Made by a program: the position numbers and the translations under genes | The notes under the pieces: model-generated | Seen by the model: only the letters and a program-made list of their open reading frames with translations | What the model was told of the DNA's origin: nothing | The model's database searches: none | In this document: in pieces, positions 46,597 through 56,038 of the stretch | How positions within the stretch are numbered: the stretch's first letter is position 1 | Layout of the letters: each line of letters starts with the position of its first letter | Origin: Pseudaquidulcibacter saccharophilus | GTDB lineage: Bacteria > Pseudomonadota > Alphaproteobacteria > Caulobacterales > Aquidulcibacteraceae | Direction of reading: 5' to 3' | Length of the DNA: 64,000 nt | NCBI RefSeq assembly: GCF_019455445.1 | Contig: NZ_JAHWUS010000001.1 | Location: forward strand, 949,856 to 1,013,855

Positions 46597-47819
46597 TTTT
46601 TTGGCAATTCAACCAAAACCTTGGTGCCTTTGCCAGGGGTTGAACTAAAACTAAGTTTGCCATTATGAAAATCAACCAGCTTTTTAACAAGGCTAAGGCC
46701 GAGGCCTGTGCTGCGTGTATTCTGAGGGTTATTTTCGCCTGATACATATGCCTCGGTGATGTGTTTTAATTCCTCTTCATCCATGCCCTTGCCGGTATCG
46801 CTTACTTCGATCCAGATTTTTGTGTCATTCCCAAAGCAGGATAAATTTATCTGTCCGCCTTGGGGTGTGAATTTAATTGCATTTGAAATTAGGTTCAAAA
46901 TAATTTGCCTGACCGAGCGGGCATCACATTTTGCCATTAATTCACCAATGCCATAAAAATTAAGGTTTACACCTTGGCGGCTTGCGTTCTCTTTCATTAA
47001 TGAAATTGCGCTTTTGCAAATTTCAACCATATTATTTTCGGTGAAATTTAGGGAATATTTGCCAGCCTCAATTTTTGACATATCGAGAATGTCGCCAACT
47101 AAATCAAGCAAGTGATTGCCGCTTTGTTGAATATAGCCAATATATTCTTTGTATTTATTATCTAATGGGCCAAAAACCTCTTCTTGCATCGTGTCGGCAA
47201 ATCCAAGAATGGCATTTAATGGGGTTCTTATTTCATGGCTCATTTCCGCGAAATATTGGCTTTGATTGCTTGGCTTTTCTATGATTTCTTGGCGCACAAT
47301 TTCTTGTGCTACAAGATTTGTATTTGCAGTTTTAATGAAAAATAGGCGAAATGCCAAATAGGTTGAATATATTATTACCAACCAAATTGCCCAATCATAA
47401 TATGTGGCACCAATTAATTTTCCCCATAAGAATGAGTAAATTAAAAGGATTATTGCCACCACAAACGTGCTTATGATGCCGATGGATTTTGAAATATCAT
47501 AATTTAATGCTGCAAGTATTATCCAGACACAAACAATGCCGGTAACACCGCCAAGCCCGCCGTAAATTGCGCCAAGGAAAATCGCAGCAGCAGCAACAAG
47601 AAGCAAAATAATTTGTTTCTTAACGTTGAAAATCGCTAAAATAATTGAAAGAAAAAGTAATGCGGACGAATAGGTAATAATATCGCGAAAGAAAACATTG
47701 CCCTTGTTAAGCGCAAAATTCAAAGTCATAAAAATGGCAATAAAAAACGCCCCGCCAATGTCGATTATCATCGGCAGACCAAAACTTTTTTTATTAATAA
47801 CAGTTTTGTTTAATTCCAT
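46593..47819 (-). CDS. Membrane histidine kinase, PleC/DivJ-like
   Basis: 408 residues. The N-terminal half has five or six closely spaced helices (about residues 15–165) with no large periplasmic domain. The HisKA dimerisation region follows, with the phospho-accepting histidine in FAEMSHEIRTPLNAILGFAD near residue 195, and the HATPase_c domain with N box (LNLISNAIKFTPQGG), G1 (EVSDTGKGMDEE) and G2 (STGLGLSLVKKLV). The H-box with EEVFGPL resembles the PleC/DivJ group that controls the alphaproteobacterial cell cycle. No receiver domain or response regulator is linked, so the partner is elsewhere. Confidence 0.92.
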   Translation of the reverse strand: MELNKTVINKKSFGLPMIIDIGGAFFIAIFMTLNFALNKGNVFFRDIITYSSALLFLSIILAIFNVKKQIILLLVAAAAIFLGAIYGGLGGVTGIVCVWIILAALNYDISKSIGIISTFVVAIILLIYSFLWGKLIGATYYDWAIWLVIIYSTYLAFRLFFIKTANTNLVAQEIVRQEIIEKPSNQSQYFAEMSHEIRTPLNAILGFADTMQEEVFGPLDNKYKEYIGYIQQSGNHLLDLVGDILDMSKIEAGKYSLNFTENNMVEICKSAISLMKENASRQGVNLNFYGIGELMAKCDARSVRQIILNLISNAIKFTPQGGQINLSCFGNDTKIWIEVSDTGKGMDEEELKHITEAYVSGENNPQNTRSTGLGLSLVKKLVDFHNGKLSFSSTPGKGTKVLVELPKN

Positions 47820-47954
47820 TTTCTTTCAATGGTCTAATATATAGATAAATATTGGTGTGGTCGCGCCATTTCCCTTAATTGGCGAGAAAAAACTGCAATT
47901 AACGGATTGTATTTGCATTTCTCGCTTTATAAGGGGTAGGGGATAGGAAATATC

Positions 47955-48377
47955 ATGTCTGAAGTTGCGGAACGTATCGAAGAATTAAAAGGTGAATTTG
48001 AATTCCTTGACGATTGGGAAGACCGCTATCGTTATATTATCGATATTGGTAAAGACCTTGCGCCTTTAACGCCTGAACAAAAGAATGATGAAACCAAGGT
48101 TCGTGGTTGCACCTCGCAGGTTTGGCTGATTATGGAAAAAGATGCACAAAGCGGCAATCTTGTTTTTCATGGCGAAAGCGATTCAACCCTTGTGCAAGGG
48201 TTGGTTGGGGTTTTAATTCGAATTTATTCAAATGCAAAAGCATCTGATATTGTCGCTATACCGCCGGAACAGGCGCTTTCGGAATTGCAATTATTTGATG
48301 CCTTGTCTCCAAGTCGCGCCAATGGCTTAAAATCAATGGCCAAGAAAATTATTGAATTTGCCAATTTGAATTCTTAG
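47955..48377 (+). CDS. sufE: Cysteine desulfurase-accessory protein SufE
   Basis: 140 residues. SufE accepts persulfide from SufS for Fe–S cluster assembly. The acceptor cysteine is in KVRGCTSQVWL near residue 53, preceded by FEFLDDWEDRYRYIIDIGK. In alphaproteobacteria sufE is frequently beside the DnaA-like HTH gene, as here; the two stops are five bases apart in convergent orientation. No other suf genes are in the window. Confidence 0.95.
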   Translation: MSEVAERIEELKGEFEFLDDWEDRYRYIIDIGKDLAPLTPEQKNDETKVRGCTSQVWLIMEKDAQSGNLVFHGESDSTLVQGLVGVLIRIYSNAKASDIVAIPPEQALSELQLFDALSPSRANGLKSMAKKIIEFANLNS

Positions 48378-48382
48378 GCAGT

Positions 48383-48742
48383 CTAATTTTTAATATTTGC
48401 GGCGGGTGGGATTTCATTCAAAAGCCGCTCAATATTATCAAGATAATTGTCAAAATCCGCTTCATCGCGCTTGTCTTCAATAAGGTTGCAGGCATATGAA
48501 ACTGTGGTTCTGTCACGACCAAATGCACTTGCGACGCGGTTAATGCTAATGCCAAAACCAACATGGGTAAGATACATTGCCATTTGGCGGGCAAAGGCAT
48601 TTTGTGGCGTACCACGTGTTGGCGCGATAAGGTCGTCTTTTATGCCAGTTGAAAAGGCAACAATTTCGCTGACAATGCGGACAATTGCCATATCTTTTTC
48701 AACTTCGGCGATTTTTTCTTTTTGTGATATACGATTATTCAT
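48383..48742 (-). CDS. DnaA domain IV-like HTH protein
   Basis: 119 residues. Residues about 45–95 resemble the DnaA C-terminal DNA-binding domain: FARQMAMYLTHVGFGISINRVASAFGRDRTTVSYACN, including the R-D-R-T-T-V pattern that reads DnaA boxes. The AAA+ domain is absent. Such stand-alone proteins are common in Alphaproteobacteria and may regulate transcription or replication; the function is not established to my knowledge. It is about 100 bases downstream of the PAS gene on the same strand. Confidence 0.85.
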   Translation of the reverse strand: MNNRISQKEKIAEVEKDMAIVRIVSEIVAFSTGIKDDLIAPTRGTPQNAFARQMAMYLTHVGFGISINRVASAFGRDRTTVSYACNLIEDKRDEADFDNYLDNIERLLNEIPPAANIKN

Positions 48743-48840
48743 TTCATGCTCTTTAAAAATTCCAAGAACACAAAATTAAACAAAGCTTGTTTTTGTTGTT
48801 ACTGTTATAAATAACAGGTGTTTTTTTACAGCTTTAAATA

Positions 48841-49311
48841 TTACGCGCTACGTTTGAATTGCATTGCCCAAACCGGCGCGCGCGTGCCACCAATACATAA
48901 ATCAAGGCCGATAACGGCATTAACAATGCCATTTTCACCTAATGGCAGGCGGAGCCAATGCCGTTCTTGACCATGGCGTGAAATGCTTTGGATTTCTGCT
49001 AAACCACATTCAGGGTTTTTGTTATTGATAATTTCTTCAATAGTATCAATAGAGCCGCAAATTCCACGTTTTAAAAGGGTTTCTTTGGGGTCAGAGCTAA
49101 AGATATCGCGCAGGTTGGATCCAACAACGCGCACTTTATAGTTTTCGCCATCTGTTGCTTCAATTAACGAAATAAACGGTAATAATGGGCCGAAGCCACA
49201 TGGGGAGAATGTCTTACGACTTGGCATATCCTTGCCTGCCGCAGCCATGCGCCACACATCAAATAAAAACCGCTGTTCGTCCAAAACCAATCTGGATCTA
49301 AAGTTTTCCAC
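48841..49311 (-). CDS. PAS_5 domain protein
   Basis: 156 residues, matching the PAS_5 (PF07310) family: FDVWRMAAAGKDMPSRKTFSPCGFGPLLPFISLIEATDGENYKVRVVG-type order, then GLAEIQSISRHGQERHWLRLPLG. Family members are alphaproteobacterial stand-alone sensors of unknown ligand. The start is GTG, with AGGGG about eight bases upstream. No output domain is attached. Confidence 0.85.
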   Translation of the reverse strand: MENFRSRLVLDEQRFLFDVWRMAAAGKDMPSRKTFSPCGFGPLLPFISLIEATDGENYKVRVVGSNLRDIFSSDPKETLLKRGICGSIDTIEEIINNKNPECGLAEIQSISRHGQERHWLRLPLGENGIVNAVIGLDLCIGGTRAPVWAMQFKRSA

Positions 49312-49666
49312 TGCAAGCCCCTAAAGTAGAATCCGTGTTTTATTTGCTATTTGCCCCCTGGTGCATCCGGTTGTTAATTGAAACAATTAGCGTAACAAGA
49401 TGTAACCAATTTAAAATCTTGCATCCAAAACCTTGATTTTGTTGCAAGAAGAAAAACGCATTTTTGATTTGTTTTTCTCTGAGAATCAGTATCGGTGATT
49501 TGGGTGGGTTTGCGCAAGAGTCTAAGTGCTAATAAAGTAATAATTTTTTAACTTTTACTGCAAATTGTCGTTTCGGGTGCGAAACAATCCTTAATTCAAG
49601 CCATATTAAATATAGCCTAAATAAAGAATATAAATGATTACTTTGATATTACTTTAATAATACTTA
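49312..49666. other. Intergenic region between DUF2336 and PAS_5 genes
   Basis: This spacer of about 355 bases lies between genes on the same strand and is the leader of the PAS gene. I see no coding frame. GTTTCG–GGT–GCGAAAC near 49571 is a short dyad, too weak to assign. Nothing else is evident. Confidence 0.35.
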
Positions 49667-50926
49667 TTAGCTACCAAAAACTAGACGTGAAGTCTTTAAA
49701 GAAGTCGAAAAATCAAGGTTTTCGTCTTCTTCCATTTGGCTTGCAATAATTGGTGACATTGCAGACGTTAAAGACCAATTCCAATATCTAAGCACGGTTT
49801 GGGCGCAATTTATCGACAATGTATCGTAAATTAATGACGCACGAGCGAAGGCATCTGGTTCATCGGAAATATCATTGATTGGTCGATTAAGACCACGCCA
49901 AATCATACGAAGATGGCGACGTTTTAGGCCGGTTGCCTTGCACAATACGGCAATTGGTTCACCGGCAGGGTCGGTGAAAATTTGTGCACCACACGCAGGT
50001 TTGATGCCGGCAAGAAATGAAATCTCACGGATTGTATCAAGGCTAAATTCAGCTTCAAGCGCTTCGACAGCCGCTTCAAGTGACGCAAATGGTGATTTTT
50101 CAATTGCCGCACGGTTTCTTTGGCGGCGTTCAATAAATTGCAGACTTTTGCGAACCACTGGATCTTGCCAATTATCCGCAGCAGCACGGGAATAAAGATC
50201 CTGTGCGGCATCAAGCAGTGTTAGTCTTTCTACCGCAAAGCGTTGCAAGATGCGTTTTCTGTCATCTGCATTTGCCCACCAAAACATGGTTAGCGCGTGT
50301 GATGGGCGAAGCTCACTCCGTTTTAGGAGGTAAGTTACAAGTTCATTATATGTCTTTGACATCGCGGTTAATGTTTCAACCGCATTATTGGCAAGACGTG
50401 AACCTTCATTGCGTAATAGCGCAATACAAACATCAAGTTCGCCAAATTCAACCAATACATCGCTAACAACTTCGTTAACAGCTTTGCGTTGGGCAATAAG
50501 GATGCGATGCTCAACATTAACGGTTGGTGCTTTGGCGCAGGCAATTAAATCTGAATCATTGAAAGAATTAGAAACTTGTAAAAGAGGACGCGCAACCTCA
50601 ATCTCATCACGTGATAAAAAGCGTAATAAAAGTGGCGGTGCTTCAATTAATTGTGAAATTCTTTTTGCACAACGAACGCGGGTTTGCAATTCAACATCGC
50701 GCAGCATTTCGATAAGCAAGTCTGCTGCCATGTGACGTTCTTGTGGGGTAATTCTTGATGATGGCAGGCCGACAACATCCTGAAGGCGGCGGAATAATAA
50801 CGCACGTGTGCGCACCATTGACAGATTTGTATCGTCAAGGAAAGAAAGCCCCTCATTAGGAGTTTCATTTATACCGTCTGGTGATATCTGCTGCATACTA
50901 TTTGCCATTACTCTAATAATATGCAT
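49667..50926 (-). CDS. DUF2336 domain protein (second copy)
   Basis: 419 residues, all helical and rich in repeats of the DUF2336 kind: ERHMAADLLIEMLRDVELQTR, FLSRDEIEVARPLLQVSNSFNDSDLIACA and EVVSDVLVEFGELDVCIALLRNEGSRL. The EVVSDVLVEFG…LLRNEG block parallels EAVSDALVDHG…LLRNEG in the copy at 32253–33335, so they are paralogues. It may start at the ATG at 50926 or at 50908; neither has a strong ribosome site. Function unknown. Confidence 0.85.
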   Translation of the reverse strand: MHIIRVMANSMQQISPDGINETPNEGLSFLDDTNLSMVRTRALLFRRLQDVVGLPSSRITPQERHMAADLLIEMLRDVELQTRVRCAKRISQLIEAPPLLLRFLSRDEIEVARPLLQVSNSFNDSDLIACAKAPTVNVEHRILIAQRKAVNEVVSDVLVEFGELDVCIALLRNEGSRLANNAVETLTAMSKTYNELVTYLLKRSELRPSHALTMFWWANADDRKRILQRFAVERLTLLDAAQDLYSRAAADNWQDPVVRKSLQFIERRQRNRAAIEKSPFASLEAAVEALEAEFSLDTIREISFLAGIKPACGAQIFTDPAGEPIAVLCKATGLKRRHLRMIWRGLNRPINDISDEPDAFARASLIYDTLSINCAQTVLRYWNWSLTSAMSPIIASQMEEDENLDFSTSLKTSRLVFGS

Positions 50927-51031
50927 GTAAATGATTAATAAACTGTATCAGAATAAGGAAAGGCACAGCATTTGTCTTGCTAAAACAAATAAATGCCGTG
51001 CCTTTGCATTTGGTTTAATTAAGAAAATTAA

Positions 51032-52807
51032 TTAGACCGCATAATCATATTCGTTGATGCCGCAGTTTCCAGATTTAATCTTTTCACACAAAGAAGAAAT
51101 CGCCGGAAGTATATTTGCAAAATAGAAATCACAAATTGCCGCCGCATTTTTGAAATTATGCTCAATTGGGCCTTTTGCGGCATTGTTTTTACCTTTTAGC
51201 AACAATGCAGCACCAAGAACGGTTCCAGCAGCTTCAAGGAAGTAATTTGCGGCAATAAGCGCATTTTGCATTCCATCGGCTGATTGCCACTTGATAAGCA
51301 ATTGTGCAACTTCGCTTAATTTTTCTAATGCCGCAAGTAATGCTGCTTTTTGCTCCGCAGGAGTTTCTGCTGCATTTGCGATATTGGAAATAATTTCAAC
51401 CAAATAGCCAAAGCCTTGACCTTTATCAAAAGCAAGTTTGCGGCCAATTAGGTCAATTGCCTGAATTGAGTTTGTGCCTTCATAAATTGGCGCGATACGT
51501 GCATCGCGTAAATATTGTGCCGCACCAGTTTCCTCAATAAAGCCCATGCCGCCATGAACTTGAACACCCAATGACGCGTTATCAACACCAATATCGGTTG
51601 AGAATGCTTTGGAAATTGGGGTTAGTATGCCTTCGATGCTTGACCATTTGGCTTTTTCATCACCCTCTAGGCATTCTTTCATGTCGATTGCAAAGGCGTT
51701 CAAATAGCAAATGCCGCGTGCCGCCATGGTTTTTGCATGCATAGTAAGAATTGAACGCTGAATATCAGGGTGTTTAATGATTGGTGAAGAGGTTTCAGTA
51801 TCACCCAATGCTTTGCCTTGGCGGCGATCATGGGCATAAGATTTTGCTTTTTGCAATGCTGCTTCGGAAACTGAAACGCCTTGTAAACCAACATTAAGAC
51901 GCGCATTGTTCATCATGGTGAACATGCAGCGCATACCAGCATTTTCGCCGCCGATAAGATAGCCAATCGCACCTTTTTCATCGCCCCAAATGCCTTCGCC
52001 ATATGCCATTACGCAGGTTGGAGATGAATGGATGCCCAATTTATGCTCAACGCCGATTGGGCCGGCGTCGTTGCGGATGGTATAGTTACCGCTTGCATCT
52101 TTTAAGAATTTTGGAACGATGAAAAGCGAAATGCCTCTTGTACCTGCTGGTGCATCTGGAAGGCGCGCCAATACAAGGTGAATTGTGTTTTCGGTTAAAT
52201 CATGATCGCCCCAAGTGATGAAGATTTTTTGACCATAGATTTTATAGGTTCCATCTGCTTGTGGAACTGCTTTGGTGGTTAATGCGCCAACATCCGAACC
52301 AGCTTGTGGTTCAGTTAGGTTCATTGTGCCGGTCCATTCACCGGTTAAAAGCTTTTCAAGATATTCGGCCTTTTGTTCGTCTGAACCGTGGGCATTGATT
52401 GCCTCGATTGCGCCCGCAGTAAGCATTGGGCAAAGGCTGAATGCCATATTTGCCGAACCGATTGCCTCGTTAATTGCAAGACCGATTGTGCGTGGCAAGC
52501 CCATGCCGCCAATTTCGGCATCGAATGCAGCACCTTGCCAGCCGCCTTCAACAAATGCTTGATATACGGGGCGAAGAATTTCTGGAACGACAACCTTTTT
52601 CTCATCGCTTAGTTTTGCGCCAATTTGGTCACAGGTGCGGTCGGTTGGTGCGATAACTTCATCGGCAAACTTTGCAGCTTCATCGAGGATTTGTACCCAA
52701 AGATCCGTATCAAACTCTGCAAATTTTGGGTTTTCAAGTAAATCTTGAACCTCGATTACAGAATTAAGACAATATAGCATGTCATTAAGTGGCGTTTTAT
52801 ATGTCAT
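51032..52807 (-). CDS. Acyl-CoA dehydrogenase, DmdC/AcdA-like
   Basis: 591 residues, the long form with a C-terminal extension seen in 3-methylmercaptopropionyl-CoA dehydrogenase (DmdC)-like and some short-chain enzymes. Visible are the N-terminal FADEVIAPTDRTCDQIG, FAD-site NLTEPQAGSDVGAL and KIFITWGDHDLTEN, the QVHGGMGFIEETG stretch and the EGTNSIQAIDLIGRKL catalytic-Glu region. It oxidises an acyl-CoA to the enoyl-CoA in the cytoplasm; the exact chain is not determinable. GAGGGT lies just upstream of the ATG. It is monocistronic. Confidence 0.92.
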   Translation of the reverse strand: MTYKTPLNDMLYCLNSVIEVQDLLENPKFAEFDTDLWVQILDEAAKFADEVIAPTDRTCDQIGAKLSDEKKVVVPEILRPVYQAFVEGGWQGAAFDAEIGGMGLPRTIGLAINEAIGSANMAFSLCPMLTAGAIEAINAHGSDEQKAEYLEKLLTGEWTGTMNLTEPQAGSDVGALTTKAVPQADGTYKIYGQKIFITWGDHDLTENTIHLVLARLPDAPAGTRGISLFIVPKFLKDASGNYTIRNDAGPIGVEHKLGIHSSPTCVMAYGEGIWGDEKGAIGYLIGGENAGMRCMFTMMNNARLNVGLQGVSVSEAALQKAKSYAHDRRQGKALGDTETSSPIIKHPDIQRSILTMHAKTMAARGICYLNAFAIDMKECLEGDEKAKWSSIEGILTPISKAFSTDIGVDNASLGVQVHGGMGFIEETGAAQYLRDARIAPIYEGTNSIQAIDLIGRKLAFDKGQGFGYLVEIISNIANAAETPAEQKAALLAALEKLSEVAQLLIKWQSADGMQNALIAANYFLEAAGTVLGAALLLKGKNNAAKGPIEHNFKNAAAICDFYFANILPAISSLCEKIKSGNCGINEYDYAV

Positions 52808-53109
52808 TTTACCCTCTATTTTATTTTAATCTTGAAACTTTGCGACTTTTGATTTTTAAAATCGTCTATCACACAAATATGCTGCACCGCAAAGAAAAAA
52901 ATGTAGCATTATGCTAATATAAAAGTCTTATTACGCCACGTAATTTATACATTATTAGCAAGTTAAAATTTACAAATCTTAATTTGCCATGCGTTTTTAT
53001 ATGTCAGCTAAAAATCTTTAAAAGATTGACTAATTGCTTCTTTATTTTAATTTCTGCTTTAATGATAGCAAATCGCAATAAAGCGATTTGGTTATGCTTG
53101 GAGAAAAAA
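52808..53109. other. Divergent spacer with two small dyads before the YceI lipoprotein
   Basis: This AT-rich spacer lies between divergent genes. AATCTTT–A–AAAGATT lies at 53013–53027. CAAATCGC–6 bases–GCGATTTG lies at 53069–53090, a perfect 8-bp stem about 20 bases before the ATG. The second could form a hairpin in the leader of the YceI operon. A GGAG follows it. Confidence 0.5.
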
Positions 53110-53781
53110 ATGAAACGCACCAAAATTTTAACATTTTCTGCTGCTGCACTTGCCATTTCAACACTTGGCGGATGTGTAATCACCGATAATTCACAAGTTG
53201 TAAGTTCTGTGGTTTCTGCACCAACTGAAATTTCACCGATTGCATCAACTGCGGCAAATTTAAAAGAACAACCATCAGGCACTTATGAAATTGAACCAAC
53301 CCACTCAAAAGTTTTTTGGCGTGTGACGCATATGGGCTTTTCAAACTATACTGCGGCATTGAACAAGGTTTCAGGCACACTTAATTTTGATAGTGCAAAT
53401 GTAACCAATTCAAAAGTTGATATTACAATTGACCCAAATGTTGTTGATACTGGTAATCCTGCATTTGACAAAGAAATTGCCGATTTATTCTTTGAAACTG
53501 GTAAATACCCAACTATTAAATTTGTTTCAACTTCATTGGTTAAAACCGGCGATGTTACAGGTTCTTTGACCGGAAACCTTACTTTCCACGGTGTAACCAA
53601 ACCTGTAACCTTGCAGGTGAAATTTAACGGTGGTAAGCTTCACCCAATGCGCGGTGTTCAGGCGATGGGTTTCTCTGCTGTTGGCAGCTTTAAACGTTCT
53701 GATTTTGGGGCGGATAAATATGTTCCAATGGTTGGCGATGAAGTAAACCTTATTATTGAAACCGAATTCTTGAAAAAATAA
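53110..53781 (+). CDS. YceI-family lipoprotein
   Basis: 223 residues from the ATG at 53110, chosen because GGAG lies just before it and the resulting N-terminus is a good lipoprotein signal (lipobox TLGGC, Cys22). The YceI lipocalin-like barrel covers about residues 55–223, starting GTYEIEPTHSKVFWRVTHMGFSNY and containing GNLTFHGVTKPVTLQV. YceI proteins bind isoprenoid quinones or similar lipids in the periplasm. It is first in a YceI–b561–YceI operon. Confidence 0.9.
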   Translation: MKRTKILTFSAAALAISTLGGCVITDNSQVVSSVVSAPTEISPIASTAANLKEQPSGTYEIEPTHSKVFWRVTHMGFSNYTAALNKVSGTLNFDSANVTNSKVDITIDPNVVDTGNPAFDKEIADLFFETGKYPTIKFVSTSLVKTGDVTGSLTGNLTFHGVTKPVTLQVKFNGGKLHPMRGVQAMGFSAVGSFKRSDFGADKYVPMVGDEVNLIIETEFLKK

Positions 53782-53798
53782 AATAATAAGAGGCGATA

Positions 53799-54341
53799 AT
53801 GACAGAAGTTCAGGTTAAACGTTATAATTTCGTTGCGATGTTATTGCATTGGGCAATCTTTCTATTGCTTGTCTATGCGATTTATCTTGGCTGGTCTACT
53901 GAATCCTTGCCAAAGGAAAAAGTCCGCGAAGTTATGCAAATCCACAAAAGTGTTGGTTTAACCATTTTGCTTCTGTCATTGTTCCGCCTTGCATGGCGTA
54001 TCATGAACCCACCACCGCCATTACCACCAATGTCACGTCGTGACCAAATTATTATGGCGGCAACCCATCACACTTTATATGCCCTTATGATTGGTATTCC
54101 GTTGATTGGCTGGGTTATGATTTCTTCTAGTTCTTTCAAATTTCCAACCAAGTTTTGGGGAACTTTTGAAATTCCATTATTGCCGCTTACCGGTATGGAA
54201 ACATTGCATCATGTAACTGAATTCCTTCATAGCAAATTGGTTTGGGTCGGTATTGTCCTTGTGGCATTGCACTTTGCTGCTGCCTTGAAACACCAATTTG
54301 TTGATAAGGATAATCTTATCAAACGCATGTTGCCTTTTTAA
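53799..54341 (+). CDS. Cytochrome b561-family protein
   Basis: 180 residues with four membrane helices (about 12–32, 45–65, 88–110, 145–165). Candidate haem-ligand histidines are in MLLHWAIF, QIHKSVGL, LHSKLVW and ALHFAAALKH. This matches the cybB/YceJ family, which takes electrons from quinol. It starts 17 bases after the YceI lipoprotein and is followed 12 bases later by another YceI gene. AGAGG lies before the ATG. YceJ–YceI pairs are widespread. Confidence 0.92.
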   Translation: MTEVQVKRYNFVAMLLHWAIFLLLVYAIYLGWSTESLPKEKVREVMQIHKSVGLTILLLSLFRLAWRIMNPPPPLPPMSRRDQIIMAATHHTLYALMIGIPLIGWVMISSSSFKFPTKFWGTFEIPLLPLTGMETLHHVTEFLHSKLVWVGIVLVALHFAAALKHQFVDKDNLIKRMLPF

Positions 54342-54353
54342 ACAGGTTTTAAA

Positions 54354-54932
54354 ATGACAAAATTTAATATGAAAATGGCTGCACTGGCATTTGGTGTGGC
54401 AGGGTCTTTCGCGCCCCTAAATTCTGCATTTGCCGATGCGCCGCTTTGGAAAGTTAATGCGGCGCAAAGCGGGATTTATTGGTCAACCACTTGGACTAAT
54501 CAACCCGTTACCGGAAATTTCAACAATTTTTCGGCAAATATCAAATTTAATCCTGATGATTTAAAATCTTCATCAGTGGTGGTTAATATACCGCTTAACC
54601 CGATTGCCAGCCCATCACGTGAGGCGGTGGATAATTTACCCCTAAAAGACTGGCTTGATACCAAAGCATTCCCAAATGCAAAATATGAAAGCAATTCATT
54701 CCGTAAAACCGGCGCCAATAGCTATGTAGCCGATGGTTTTTTAACGCTTAAAGGTGTTAAATATAAACTTGCATTGCCATTTACTTTGCAGACTAATGGT
54801 AATCAGGCGGTTATGAATGGCAAAGTTGTTATCGATCGTATGAAATTAAAAATCGGTCTTTCATCTGATGGCAAGGGCGAATGGGTTTCGCGTAATGTCA
54901 CAGTAAATATCAAAGTGACAGCGACAAAGTAA
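54354..54932 (+). CDS. YceI-family periplasmic protein
   Basis: 192 residues with a Sec signal peptide (about residues 1–26, ending SAFADA) instead of a lipobox. The YceI barrel follows, with a degenerate start (WKVNAAQSGIYWSTTWTNQPVTGNF) and the FLTLKGVKYKLALPF strand. It likely carries an isoprenoid-type ligand in the periplasm in cooperation with the b561 cytochrome and the lipoprotein paralogue upstream. Confidence 0.9.
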   Translation: MTKFNMKMAALAFGVAGSFAPLNSAFADAPLWKVNAAQSGIYWSTTWTNQPVTGNFNNFSANIKFNPDDLKSSSVVVNIPLNPIASPSREAVDNLPLKDWLDTKAFPNAKYESNSFRKTGANSYVADGFLTLKGVKYKLALPFTLQTNGNQAVMNGKVVIDRMKLKIGLSSDGKGEWVSRNVTVNIKVTATK

Positions 54933-54956
54933 TAAATACTTGGATTTCATCCTTAA

Positions 54957-55931
54957 TTGTTTTATTTGGCGGGTGTGAATAATATTTACCCCGCCAATTC
55001 TTTGAATATTGAACGCGCCATTGAAACCTTACAAAATGGCGAACTTATCGGTTTGCCGACCGAAACTGTTTATGGGTTAGGCGGGGATGCAACCCGCGAT
55101 GATGTGGTTGCCAAGATTTTTGCCACCAAAAACCGCCCGAATTTTAACCCACTTATATCCCATGTAACGGGGCTTGAGATGGCGTCAAAATACGGTGTTT
55201 TTGATGAAATCGCGCTAAAGATTGCCGAAAAATTTTGGCAAGGGCCACTTACCATTGTTGTTCCCAAAAATAATGCTGGTGTATGCGATCTTGCCTGTGC
55301 TGGGCTTGAAACCATTGCAATACGCGCACCTAATCACCCAGTGGCACAAGAAATTATTTCGGGGTTTGGAAAACCAATTGCCGCCCCATCGGCCAATGTT
55401 TCGGGGTCAATCTCACCAACTTCGGCACGTGATGTTGCGGCTGAACTTGGTGATAAATTAGGCGTTATCATTGACGGGGGCGATTGTATTGTCGGGCTTG
55501 AAAGCACTGTTGTTGGGGTGTTTGATGGTGAAATTCATCTACTACGTAAGGGCTTTTTCACTGCCGCAGATATTGAGAAGGCAATAGGAAAACGGGTTTT
55601 AACCCCAAGCCTTAATGATGAAAACGCCCCCAAATCCCCTGGCATGTTGCTGCGCCATTATTCACCCAAAACGCCAATGATTTTAAATGCCGAAAGCGCA
55701 GATGAGGATGAGGTTTTCCTTGCGTTTGGCAAAGTTCCAACAGGTGTAAAGGGGGCATTTATCCAACTTTCGGAGAGCCAAAACCTTACCGAAGTTGCCG
55801 CTAACCTTTACCGCGCTATGCGTAACGCCGATTTACAAAACCCAAAAACTATAAAAGTTGCACACATCCCAAATGTGGGGCTAGGTGAGGCGATTAATGA
55901 CAGGTTGGTGCGAGCGGCGGGCACTATTTAA
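54957..55931 (+). CDS. tsaC: L-threonylcarbamoyladenylate synthase, Sua5/YrdC type
   Basis: 324 residues. It makes threonylcarbamoyl-AMP for t6A modification of ANN-decoding tRNAs. The YrdC domain (about 15–190) has LIGLPTETVYGLGGDATRDDVV, KIFATKNRPNFNPLISHV and IAAPSANVSGSISPTSARDV; the C-terminal Sua5 domain includes SPGMLLRHYSPKTPM and ends GLGEAINDRLVRAAGTI. The start is uncertain: TTG at 54957, TTG at 54966 or GTG at 54975, none with a good ribosome site. A decayed copy of its tail lies at 57279. Confidence 0.93.
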   Translation: MFYLAGVNNIYPANSLNIERAIETLQNGELIGLPTETVYGLGGDATRDDVVAKIFATKNRPNFNPLISHVTGLEMASKYGVFDEIALKIAEKFWQGPLTIVVPKNNAGVCDLACAGLETIAIRAPNHPVAQEIISGFGKPIAAPSANVSGSISPTSARDVAAELGDKLGVIIDGGDCIVGLESTVVGVFDGEIHLLRKGFFTAADIEKAIGKRVLTPSLNDENAPKSPGMLLRHYSPKTPMILNAESADEDEVFLAFGKVPTGVKGAFIQLSESQNLTEVAANLYRAMRNADLQNPKTIKVAHIPNVGLGEAINDRLVRAAGTI

Positions 55932-56038
55932 AGACATGCTACTAGCTTGGGATATTGCAACAGTTATTTCTACTAAAAATTTGTATTATTAGCTTGATTT
56001 AAACAACCACAGACTAAATAATCAGCTTCAATCAATAT

